64,000 bases of DNA. Source: Acidobacteria bacterium RIFCSPLOWO2_12_FULL_66_21 (GTDB taxonomy: Bacteria > Acidobacteriota > Vicinamibacteria > Vicinamibacterales > 2-12-FULL-66-21). Shown here one piece after another: positions 46,944 to 54,633 of the stretch. The position numbers and the translations under genes are program-made. The number at the start of each line of letters is the position of its first letter. Position 1 is the stretch's first letter. The DNA is taken from assembly GCA_001767455.1 (NCBI GenBank), contig MELC01000072.1, positions 46,258 through 110,257 of the forward strand, written 5' to 3'. Below the pieces are notes generated by a model. The model ran no database searches. It saw nothing but the letters and a program-made list of their open reading frames with translations, and was not told the DNA's origin.

Positions 46944-48214
46944 GGCCGCTTCGGGTCGCGGTCGTCGCGCGATCGGTCTTTCCGCTGCACGGCCCCGGCG
47001 GGCTCGAACGCAGTGTCTACGATCTGAGCACTTATCTCACCGGCGCGGGCGCGGAGGTGACGCTCATCACGCGCCCACCGGACAGAACCGCGGGCGCCGG
47101 AACCCTCGATCCGAGCGTGTCCGTCCGTTTCGTGCCGTACTGGACGTTCCCGTTCGCGGGCAGGCGCGGCACGACCGTGCTGGACCGCAGCACCGCGTAT
47201 CCGCTTTTCGGCGAGCGCGCGGGACGCGCCGCGTGGGAGCTGGTCCGGCGCGGCGAGATCGACATCGTGCACGGCTTCGGCGCCAGCGTCCTCGGCTACG
47301 CGCGGCGCCGCGCGGGGTCGCCCGCGCCGCTCGTGCTGAATCCGCAGGGACTCGAGGAGTTCGGCGCGACCGATCCCTCGCGCGCGCGGCTCAAGCGCGC
47401 CGCGTATCTGCCGCTGCGCCGCGCGGTCCGCGCCTGCGCCCGCCACGCGGACTGCGTGATTGCGACCGATCGCGCGCTCGAACCCGCGGTCCTCGCGCAC
47501 CTCGAAGTTCCGCGGGAACGCGTGCGCGTGATCCCGAACGCGCTCGATCTTCCGGAGATCGACGCGCTCGCGACCCCCTCCGAGGGTACACGCGTGAGGG
47601 CCGAGGCGGGGGTCAACCCGGAAGACGTCGTACTGCTCAGCGTCGGGCGCATCGAAGCCAACAAAGGGTTTCACGTCCTGGCCGCCGCCCTCGGCGCGCT
47701 GAGGGAGCACTCGGGACCGATAGCCGAAGGACGCTGGCGGTGGGTGGTCGTGGGCACGGGTCCGTTCCGATCGCGCCTCGACGCGGCCATCGATGCCGCG
47801 CAGATTCGCGATCGCGTCCTCTTCACGGGCCGTGTGGAGGACCGTCGCCTCCATGCCTGGTACGAGGCGGCGGATGTGTTCGTGCACCCGACGCTCTACG
47901 AAGGCAGTTCGCTCGTCACGCTCGAAGCGATGGCGCACCGGCGGCCGGTGATTGCGTCGCGGGCCGGAGGCCTCCCCGACAAGGTCCAGCCGGGCGTCAG
48001 CGGCTGGCTCGTCCCGCCGGGCGACCCGTCCGCGCTTGCGGCGGCCATCAGCGGCGCCCTTGCCGACCCCGAGCGGCTGCCGGCCATGGGACAGCAAGGG
48101 CGGCTGATCGTCGAGCGCAAATTCTCGTGGGAGGCGGCCGGCGCCGCGACCGTCCGGCTGTACCGCGAGCTCCTGGCGGCGCCTTCGGGCGCTCGAGGCC
48201 CTGTAGTAAGCTAA
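46940..48214 (+). CDS. GT4-family glycosyltransferase
   Basis: 424 aa from GTG 46940; the longer frame upstream is the shadow of the preceding gene. GT-B fold: VAVVARSVFPLHGPGGLERS, VYDLSTYLTGAGAEVTLIT, then LVLNPQGLEEFGATD, VIPNALDLPEID, VLLSVGRIEANKGFHVLAAA, RVLFTGRVEDRRLHAWYEAA and TLYEGSSLVTLEAMAHRRPV, the E-x7-E donor signature. Expected to build a surface glycan together with its neighbours. A TCGATAG repeat follows the stop codon. Confidence 0.93.
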   Translation: MRPLRVAVVARSVFPLHGPGGLERSVYDLSTYLTGAGAEVTLITRPPDRTAGAGTLDPSVSVRFVPYWTFPFAGRRGTTVLDRSTAYPLFGERAGRAAWELVRRGEIDIVHGFGASVLGYARRRAGSPAPLVLNPQGLEEFGATDPSRARLKRAAYLPLRRAVRACARHADCVIATDRALEPAVLAHLEVPRERVRVIPNALDLPEIDALATPSEGTRVRAEAGVNPEDVVLLSVGRIEANKGFHVLAAALGALREHSGPIAEGRWRWVVVGTGPFRSRLDAAIDAAQIRDRVLFTGRVEDRRLHAWYEAADVFVHPTLYEGSSLVTLEAMAHRRPVIASRAGGLPDKVQPGVSGWLVPPGDPSALAAAISGALADPERLPAMGQQGRLIVERKFSWEAAGAATVRLYRELLAAPSGARGPVVS

Positions 48215-48220
48215 CCGCCT

Positions 48221-48255
48221 TAGTCGATAGTCGATAGTCGATAGTCAAAGTCGAC
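48221..48255. repeat. TAGTCGA tandem repeat
   Basis: Four TAGTC units of period 7 (TAGTCGA x3, then TAGTCAAAGTCGAC) lie between a GT gene and the GT39-like gene, ending about 37 bases before the latter's start. Confidence 0.8.
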
Positions 48256-48292
48256 GGCTGCGGACCACCCGTATCACCCGGAGGACCATCGA

Positions 48293-49840
48293 TTGACTGA
48301 GCGCGAATGGCGTGAGGCGAGCGATCTGCGCACATCGCGCCTCGGACTCGCCGCGGTGCTGGCGACCGCCGCGGTCCTGAGGTTCTGGGGCATCGGCCAC
48401 GGCATTCCCCACGCCGTCGAAGTGGACGAGCCGGAAATCGTCGAGCGTGCGTTCAACATGATGCGGACGGGTTCCCTCAACCCGAACCAGTTCTTCGACT
48501 ACCCCACGCTCTACATGTACGTCCAGCTCGTGGTCTCGGTGGTGCGGTTCGTCACCGGCGCGCTCACCGGGGCGTGGACCTCGCTGGCGCAGGCCACGAG
48601 TCCGAGCTTCTACCTCTGGGGCCGCGCCGTGACGGCGGCGTTCGGCGTGGCGACCGTTCTGCTCGTGTTCCGGATCGGCCTGCGGTGGGGCGGGCGCCAC
48701 GCGCTGCTCGCCGCCGGCCTGCTCGCGGTCATGCCGCTGCACGTCCGGCAGTCGCATTACGTGCTGACCGACATCCCCCTGACCTTCTTTACAACGCTCG
48801 CGCTGCTCGCCTCGCTCGTCGCCCACGAGCGGGCACGCCTCGGTGCATTCGCGATCGCCGGCGCGGCCGCGGGACTGGCGGCCGCGACGAAGTACAACGG
48901 CGGCATCGCGCTGCTGCTGCCGCTCCTCGCCTGCTGGATGACGCCGGCCGTGCGCCCGTCGCGGCTGCTGTGCTCGCTGGCGGCGATCGGCGCCGCATTC
49001 GTCGCGTTTCTGATCGCGGCGCCATACACCCTGCTGGATCTGCCCGCGTTCCTCGACGGCTTCGCGCGCCTGACCGCCGCCTATCGGCACAATCCTGCTC
49101 CCCCGGAGGCGGGCTGGATGCTCTATCTCAAGTACCTGCGAGGCACGCTCGGATGGCCCGCGCTTCTGCTCGCGCTGTCGGGTTTCGTCCTCGGCGTCGT
49201 ACGATTCGTGCGCGGTCCGGGGCGCGTGCGCTGGGCGCTGCTCGTGGTGTTCTGTCTCGTGCACTTCTGGACGATCGCGCGCCAGAACATCGTGTACGGA
49301 CGCTATCTGCTGCCCATGGTGCCGGCGGTCTGCGTGCTGGCGGCGACGGCCGTCGTGTCCGGCGTGAGCCTGCTGCGGCGCTACGAGATTCCACGCGCGC
49401 CACGAACCGCGCTGATTGCCGCGCTGACCGTTGCCGCGCTGCTGCCGCCGGCCATCCAGGCGGTCCGGTACGATCGCATGCTCGTACGGCGCGGGACCGC
49501 CGACATGGCGTATGACTGGATCCGCGAGCACCTTCCCGCGAACGCGGCGATCGTCATCGAGTCGCGCGGCTTGATCCTTCCGCGGAACGTGTACAAGTCG
49601 AGGAACGTCGTGCAGCTCCGGATGGAGCACTATCAGAACTACGTGTCCGGCGGAATCGATTACCTGATCGCATCGTCGCAATCTTTCGGGCCGTACCTCT
49701 ACGACACGGGACCGCAGCGGTTTCCGGAGGAGTACGCGCAGTACATGCACATCTTCGAGCAGAGCCGCGAGCTGGCGCGGTTCACGCCATCAGCCGACGT
49801 GCCCGGACCGGAGCTGCGTATCTTCCAGGTGCGGCACTGA
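48293..49840 (+). CDS. GT39/ArnT-like membrane glycosyltransferase
   Basis: 515 aa from TTG 48293, with a good GGAGG 8 bases upstream. About eleven hydrophobic helices. The first external loop carries the acidic signature IPHAVEVDEPEIVERAFNMM and then FFDYPTLYMYVQLVV, as in protein-mannosyltransferase and ArnT-type GT-C enzymes that use polyprenyl-phosphate sugars. Further loops include PLHVRQSHYVLTDIPLTFF. The short C-terminal domain (residues about 410-515) is extracytoplasmic. It probably transfers a sugar on the outer face of the inner membrane. Followed after 20 bases by the two large membrane paralogues. Confidence 0.88.
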   Translation: MTEREWREASDLRTSRLGLAAVLATAAVLRFWGIGHGIPHAVEVDEPEIVERAFNMMRTGSLNPNQFFDYPTLYMYVQLVVSVVRFVTGALTGAWTSLAQATSPSFYLWGRAVTAAFGVATVLLVFRIGLRWGGRHALLAAGLLAVMPLHVRQSHYVLTDIPLTFFTTLALLASLVAHERARLGAFAIAGAAAGLAAATKYNGGIALLLPLLACWMTPAVRPSRLLCSLAAIGAAFVAFLIAAPYTLLDLPAFLDGFARLTAAYRHNPAPPEAGWMLYLKYLRGTLGWPALLLALSGFVLGVVRFVRGPGRVRWALLVVFCLVHFWTIARQNIVYGRYLLPMVPAVCVLAATAVVSGVSLLRRYEIPRAPRTALIAALTVAALLPPAIQAVRYDRMLVRRGTADMAYDWIREHLPANAAIVIESRGLILPRNVYKSRNVVQLRMEHYQNYVSGGIDYLIASSQSFGPYLYDTGPQRFPEEYAQYMHIFEQSRELARFTPSADVPGPELRIFQVRH

Positions 49841-49860
49841 GGGACACGCGGGTCCCTGCC

Positions 49861-51885
49861 TTGCTTGCACGCCGGATCGGCTCGCTCGTCATCGTTCTCG
49901 CGACCCTCGAATTGTGCGGACGGTCGATCGCTCGCGGGTCCCTCCTCCAGCGGGCAACCGGAATCGGAGCCGGGGCCTGGACGATCGTCCTGGTGGTGGC
50001 ACTGGCGGCGGCGATCGCGGCCGCGCGCCGTCCCGCGGGATCGAAGCGCCCGATCCTGCAGGTCTTCGCCGTGCTGTTCGCCGCGGGGCTCGCCCTGCAG
50101 CTTCAACTCGGGGCCAGGCTGCAGAGCGACGGCTTCTACTACTACGCCTACCTGCGGTCGATCACGTTCGATCGCGACGTCGATTTCACGAATGACTACC
50201 GCCTGCTCGGCCTGGGCGACAAACCACATCTCTTCGAGCCGACGCCAACCGGCCATGCGCAATCCGCGTGGACGGTCGGCCCCGCGATCGTGTGGTCACC
50301 GTTTTTCGCCGCCGGCCACGGCGTCGCCGGGCGGCTCGCCCGCACGCGCGCCGATATCACCGCCGACGGGATCTCCTTCCCCTACCGTCAGGCCGTCTGC
50401 ATCGCGGGACTGTTCTACGGCCTTGTCGGCTGCTGGTTCTGCTACGAGCTGACCGCGTTTCTCTATCCCCGTCGCCTCTCGGCCGCGGTGACCGCGGCCG
50501 TCATGGCCGGGTCGTTCATGCTCTGGTACCTGGTGAAGGAGCCGAGCATGACACACGCGCCGTCGATGGCGGCGGTGGCCGGTTTCGTGTGGGCGTGGCT
50601 GGCCACGCGGGATGCGCGCACCACCCGCCAGTGGCTCCTCCTTGGCGCTCTGGCAGGGTTCATGACGCTCATCCGCTGGCAGAACGCGCTGTTCGCGGTG
50701 CTGCCGTTGTGTGACGCGCTCGTCCTGATTGGGTCAACGCTCCGCGCCTCCGACCGCGCCGGCCTGATCCGCGCGGTGTCGCACGGCCTGCTCTTCACGG
50801 CTGCCGCGGCGATCGCCTTTCTGCCGCAGATGATTGCGTGGCACTCGATCTACGGCCGCTGGCTCGCCGTCTCTCCGATCGGACCGCAGATTCGCCTGCT
50901 GCACCCGCACCTCGCCGACATCCTGTGGTCGTCGCGCAATGGTCTCTTTTCCACGTCGCCCGTTCTCTATTGCGCCGGCGCGGGCGTGGCGATCCTCGCG
51001 TACGTCCGGCCGCCGATCGGCGTGCCGGCGCTCGCGGCCGTCGCCGTGATGACCTGGTTCAACGCGAGCATCCAGGACTGGTGGGGCAGCGACGGCTTCG
51101 GCATGCGGCGGTTCGACGGCGCCATTCCGCTCTTCTGTCTTGGGCTGGCGGCGTTGGTGACCGCGATGACGGCCGCGGTTCGCCGGTTCCCGCTCGCCGC
51201 GGCCACAGGCGTCCTGTCGTTGTTCGCCTTGTGGAACATCACCTTGATGGGCGCGGTGCAATCCGGCGCCGTGCGGCTGGGCGAAGCGGTGTCGTTCGGC
51301 GACGCGGCGGCCGCTCAGGTGAGCGTATTCCACCGCTGGCTCGGGATGCCGTCCACCTATCCGGCAAGCCTGCTGTTCGCGGCGCGCAATCGCCTGTCGC
51401 CCGGCGCCTACGACCTGCTGTCGCCGAACCGGTTCCTCGCGGATCCGGCGCGCCAGTACGGCCGGATCGACGTCGGGTTCGGCGATGAGCTGCTCGTCGG
51501 CGGCGGGTGGCACGCCCAGGAGCGTGACGGGGCGACCACGTTCCGGTGGACGTCGGCGCGCGCGGTCGCGCTGCTGCCCCTGGATCACGCCGCGCCGCTC
51601 AACGTGCAGATCCGCGCACACGCCTTCGCATATCCCGGTGCCAGTCCGTCTGCCGTCGTCGTCTTCGTCAACGACGTCAGCGCCGCGGCGTTCGAGGCCG
51701 GCCCGGACTGGCAGACCTTCGAGTTCCAGACGGAGCGGCAACTGTGGCGCGCGGGAGTGAACCGGATCGCCGTGGAGTTTGCCAGGACGGCGCGTCCGGT
51801 GGACGTGGGCCTCGGCGGCGACACACGCCTGCTTGGCGGCGCCGTCGATTTCATCCGGGTGCAGGTGATCGATGGACCGCGATAG
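49861..51885 (+). CDS. Large membrane protein with C-terminal beta-domain, GT-C-like
   Basis: 674 aa, start TTG 49861. About twelve helices form the N-terminal 440 residues, with the loop SDGFYYYAYLRSITFDRDVD and then ATGHAQSAWTVGPAIVWSPF (motif shared with its neighbours). The last 220 residues are a soluble beta-sandwich (VGGGWHAQERDGATTFRWTS, NVQIRAHAFAYPG, WQTFEFQTERQLWRAGVNRI), reminiscent of carbohydrate-binding modules. The next gene begins 14 bases before its end and is a paralogue, so this is a tandem duplication. The enzymatic class is inferred from topology alone. Confidence 0.75.
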   Translation: MLARRIGSLVIVLATLELCGRSIARGSLLQRATGIGAGAWTIVLVVALAAAIAAARRPAGSKRPILQVFAVLFAAGLALQLQLGARLQSDGFYYYAYLRSITFDRDVDFTNDYRLLGLGDKPHLFEPTPTGHAQSAWTVGPAIVWSPFFAAGHGVAGRLARTRADITADGISFPYRQAVCIAGLFYGLVGCWFCYELTAFLYPRRLSAAVTAAVMAGSFMLWYLVKEPSMTHAPSMAAVAGFVWAWLATRDARTTRQWLLLGALAGFMTLIRWQNALFAVLPLCDALVLIGSTLRASDRAGLIRAVSHGLLFTAAAAIAFLPQMIAWHSIYGRWLAVSPIGPQIRLLHPHLADILWSSRNGLFSTSPVLYCAGAGVAILAYVRPPIGVPALAAVAVMTWFNASIQDWWGSDGFGMRRFDGAIPLFCLGLAALVTAMTAAVRRFPLAAATGVLSLFALWNITLMGAVQSGAVRLGEAVSFGDAAAAQVSVFHRWLGMPSTYPASLLFAARNRLSPGAYDLLSPNRFLADPARQYGRIDVGFGDELLVGGGWHAQERDGATTFRWTSARAVALLPLDHAAPLNVQIRAHAFAYPGASPSAVVVFVNDVSAAAFEAGPDWQTFEFQTERQLWRAGVNRIAVEFARTARPVDVGLGGDTRLLGGAVDFIRVQVIDGPR

Positions 51886-53863
51886 CGCAAGCGCGCGGCA
51901 GTTCGCGCGGGCGATGGCCGCGATGTCGATCGCCGGGGCCATCGACCTCGCATTGCGGCTGGTGGCGCGCCGTGGCTTCCCCCGGCTGCTTGGATTCGCG
52001 TCGGACCCCGATCCGGCGTTCGTGCTGGCGGCGACGCTCGCCGCGGCCGCCTGCGGCCTCGCCGCCGCGCGGCGCGCGCGCCAATCCGCCGCCGCGCTGG
52101 TCATCACGGCCGCGATCGCGGCCGGACTGTTCGCGCAGGCGAAGCTCGGCGCGCGGCTGCAGAGCGACGGCTTCTACTATTTCGCGTACCTGCGGTCGCT
52201 CGCGTTCGATCGCGACGTCGATCTCGCCAACGACTATCGCCTGCTCGGCCTCGACGACGCGCAGCACCGGCACCTGTTCACGCCGACCGCGACCGGCCAC
52301 GCGCAATCGGCGTGGTCGATCGGTCCCGCGCTCGTGTGGTCGCCGTTTTTCGCCGGCGGTCACGCGGTCGCGTCCCATCTCTCGCGTCAGGGCGAGGGGA
52401 TCGACACGAACGGCACGTCGTATCCGTACCGTCAGGCCGTCGCGGCCGCGGGCCTCGTCTATGGCGTGCTGGGCCTCTGGTTCACCTACAGGTTCGTGCT
52501 GCTCTTCTTTCCGCGACGCGACGCGCTCCCGTCGGTCGTCCTGACGGCGCTCGGGTCCTTCATCCTGTGGTACCTCGTCCGCGAGCCGACGATGTCGCAC
52601 GCGCCGTCGATGGCGGCGGTCGCGGCTTTTCTATGGACGTGGGGCGCGGGGCGCGAGCGGCGAGCCGCCACGGGCTGGCTGGCGCTCGGGATCGTCGGCG
52701 GCCTGATGATGGACGTGCGCTGGCAGAACGTGATCGTGTTCCTGCTGCCCGCGCTCGACCTCCTCGCGCGCATCCGGCGCACCCCTCGTGCGGCCATCGC
52801 ATCCGGCGCGGCCCTTGGGGCCGGCGCAGTGGCCGGTTTCCTTCCGCAGATGCTGGCGTGGCGCGCCATCTACGGACATCTGCTCGCGACGTCGCCCGTC
52901 GGACCATCCATGCACTGGCTGCACCCGCAGATACCCGACCTGCTCTGGTCGTCGCGCAACGGGTTGTTCGCGTGGTCGCCGGTGCTCGTCGCCGGTGTCC
53001 TCGGCCTGTTCGCGCTCACGCGCCGTCATCCTCGTGTGGCGTGGGGCAGCCTGGCGGTGTTCGCCATCGCCGCGTGGGTGAACGGCGCCGTCGACGACTG
53101 GTGGGGAGGCGCGGGATTCGGGATGCGGCGGTTCGACAGCCTCCTGCCGCTCCTGGCGCTCGGCACGGCGGCGTCGGTGGCGTACATCACGACGCTCCTC
53201 CGCGAGCGGCCCCAGCTCGCAGTCGGCGGCGCGCTCGCCGCAATGGTTCTGTGGAACGTGTCGCTGATGGCGGTCGCGGCCGGGGGCGCATACCGGATCG
53301 GCGAGGCGATTTCCTTCGGGGATGTGGGCGCGCGGCAGGTGCGGGTCCTGCACCGCTGGTTCGGTCATCCCTTCTCGTACCCCGCCAACCTCGCATACGC
53401 CGCGAGCAATCGCGTCGCGCCGTGGAGGTACGACCTGTTGCGCCCGTACCGGTTTCTTGCCGATCCCGGGCGGCCGTATGGCAGGGTCGATGTCGGGTCG
53501 GCCGACGCGCCCTACGTGCTGGACGGCTGGCACGACGCCGAGCACGATGGCGCCGTCACGTTCCGCTGGGCGGATCGGACAGCCATGCTGCTCGTCCCGC
53601 TCCAGGCCCACGCATTCAGTTTTCCGGGAGCGCCGCCGCAGCGTGTGACGATTTCGATCAACGGCGCGCGCCTCGATCCGATCGTCCTCGGGGCAGACTG
53701 GCAGCGGGTCGAGGCGACCGCGCCGGCCTCGATGTGGCACAGCGGGGTCAACCGCGTGCTGCTGGATTTCGAGTGGGCCGCGCGGCCCGCGGACGTCGGG
53801 GCGGGCGGCGACCGGCGATCGCTCGCCGCCGCCGTTGACTATGTCCGCATCGCGATCAGGTGA
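51872..53863 (+). CDS. Tandem paralogue of the preceding membrane protein
   Basis: 663 aa from ATG 51872, overlapping the previous gene by 14 bases. It repeats the same design: helices up to about residue 430, loop SDGFYYFAYLRSLAFDRDVD, ATGHAQSAWSIGPALVWSPF, GGAGFGMRRFDSLLPLLAL, then a beta-domain with LDGWHDAEHDGAVTFRWADR and WHSGVNRVLLDFEWAARPAD. The close similarity to its neighbour over the full length suggests duplication followed by divergence, perhaps for two related sugars. Only 2 bases separate its stop from that of the convergent SurA-like gene. Confidence 0.78.
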   Translation: MDRDSASARQFARAMAAMSIAGAIDLALRLVARRGFPRLLGFASDPDPAFVLAATLAAAACGLAAARRARQSAAALVITAAIAAGLFAQAKLGARLQSDGFYYFAYLRSLAFDRDVDLANDYRLLGLDDAQHRHLFTPTATGHAQSAWSIGPALVWSPFFAGGHAVASHLSRQGEGIDTNGTSYPYRQAVAAAGLVYGVLGLWFTYRFVLLFFPRRDALPSVVLTALGSFILWYLVREPTMSHAPSMAAVAAFLWTWGAGRERRAATGWLALGIVGGLMMDVRWQNVIVFLLPALDLLARIRRTPRAAIASGAALGAGAVAGFLPQMLAWRAIYGHLLATSPVGPSMHWLHPQIPDLLWSSRNGLFAWSPVLVAGVLGLFALTRRHPRVAWGSLAVFAIAAWVNGAVDDWWGGAGFGMRRFDSLLPLLALGTAASVAYITTLLRERPQLAVGGALAAMVLWNVSLMAVAAGGAYRIGEAISFGDVGARQVRVLHRWFGHPFSYPANLAYAASNRVAPWRYDLLRPYRFLADPGRPYGRVDVGSADAPYVLDGWHDAEHDGAVTFRWADRTAMLLVPLQAHAFSFPGAPPQRVTISINGARLDPIVLGADWQRVEATAPASMWHSGVNRVLLDFEWAARPADVGAGGDRRSLAAAVDYVRIAIR

Positions 53864-53865
53864 CC

Positions 53866-54501
53866 TCAGCGCGTCGCGGGGGCGTAGAGCACCGCGACGT
53901 CGGCGCGCTGCCGAAGTCCCGCGAGCCACTCCCGAATCACCAGCGCCTGCTGCTCCGCGACGAGCGCCGCCCGCACATCGTCGTGCACCTCGTCGAAGGG
54001 ACGGACCCCGCCGGCGCCTGAGAACAGTTCCGGGTGCTGGCGGTAGTGTTCGAGGATCTGCTCCTCCGACGGCAGGATGTCGGCGCCGAACCGCTGCCGG
54101 AGGTACGCCGTGATGCGAAGGTCGTCGCGGACGTGGCGGCGGATCTGCTCCATCGTGAGGCCGTAGAGGGCGAGCAGCCTGTCGAAATCGGCGGCCCCGG
54201 CCGCGGCGCGTACCGACGCGATGCGGCTGTCGATCGCGGATTCCGGCGGGTTCGGCGGCACGTACCGGTCCACTTCCGCCAGCGTCAGCCGCCGTTCGAT
54301 CAGCCGCTCGAGAGCCTCGCCGATGGGATCGGCGGCGCGCCCGCGCGGCACGAGCCCGAGGCGGATCGCGGCCAGCACGTCGGACTGCGTGATGATCGAG
54401 CCCTCGACGACCGCCAAGGTGCGGTCGATGATCTCCGCGTTCAGCCCAGTCCCCAGGATCGATGCCAAGCCGACCGCCAACGTCAGCTTCCTAAACGTCA
54501 A
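53866..54501 (-). CDS. SurA-like periplasmic chaperone (no PPIase domain)
   Basis: 211 aa from TTG 54501. The signal peptide is RKLTLAVGLASILGTGLNA, followed by the SurA N-terminal pattern EIIDRTLAVVEGSIITQSDV and LERLIERRLTLAEVDRYVPP. The C-terminal helices include RRHVRDDLRITAYLRQRFGA and PFDEVHDDVRAALVAEQQAL. There is no parvulin domain, so it would act as a chaperone only. The start is uncertain because the upstream bases are a TTTGGAG repeat; a repeat copy (GGAG) 7 bases before TTG 54501 can serve as the ribosome-binding site. It is third in the TamB-Omp85 operon, fitting a role in escorting outer-membrane proteins. Confidence 0.75.
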   Translation of the reverse strand: MTFRKLTLAVGLASILGTGLNAEIIDRTLAVVEGSIITQSDVLAAIRLGLVPRGRAADPIGEALERLIERRLTLAEVDRYVPPNPPESAIDSRIASVRAAAGAADFDRLLALYGLTMEQIRRHVRDDLRITAYLRQRFGADILPSEEQILEHYRQHPELFSGAGGVRPFDEVHDDVRAALVAEQQALVIREWLAGLRQRADVAVLYAPATR

Positions 54502-54633
54502 CTCCAAACTCCAAACTTCAAACTTCAAACTTCAAACTCCAAACTCCAAACTTCAAACCTCGAATTCCAAACTTCAAGTTCCAAACAGTTCCAAACCCCA
54601 GATTTGGAGTTTGGCGTTTGACGTTTGGAGTTA
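54500..54633. repeat. TTTGGAG/TTTGAAG heptamer array, partly inverted
   Basis: The left part (54500-54600) reads as CCAAACT/TCAAACT units; the right part (54603-54633) reads in the opposite sense (TTTGGAGTTTGGCGTTTGACG), so the two can pair in RNA. It starts in the TAA stop codon of the Omp85 gene (54633-54631) and ends at the SurA-like start. Related to 35320-35345. Confidence 0.85.
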
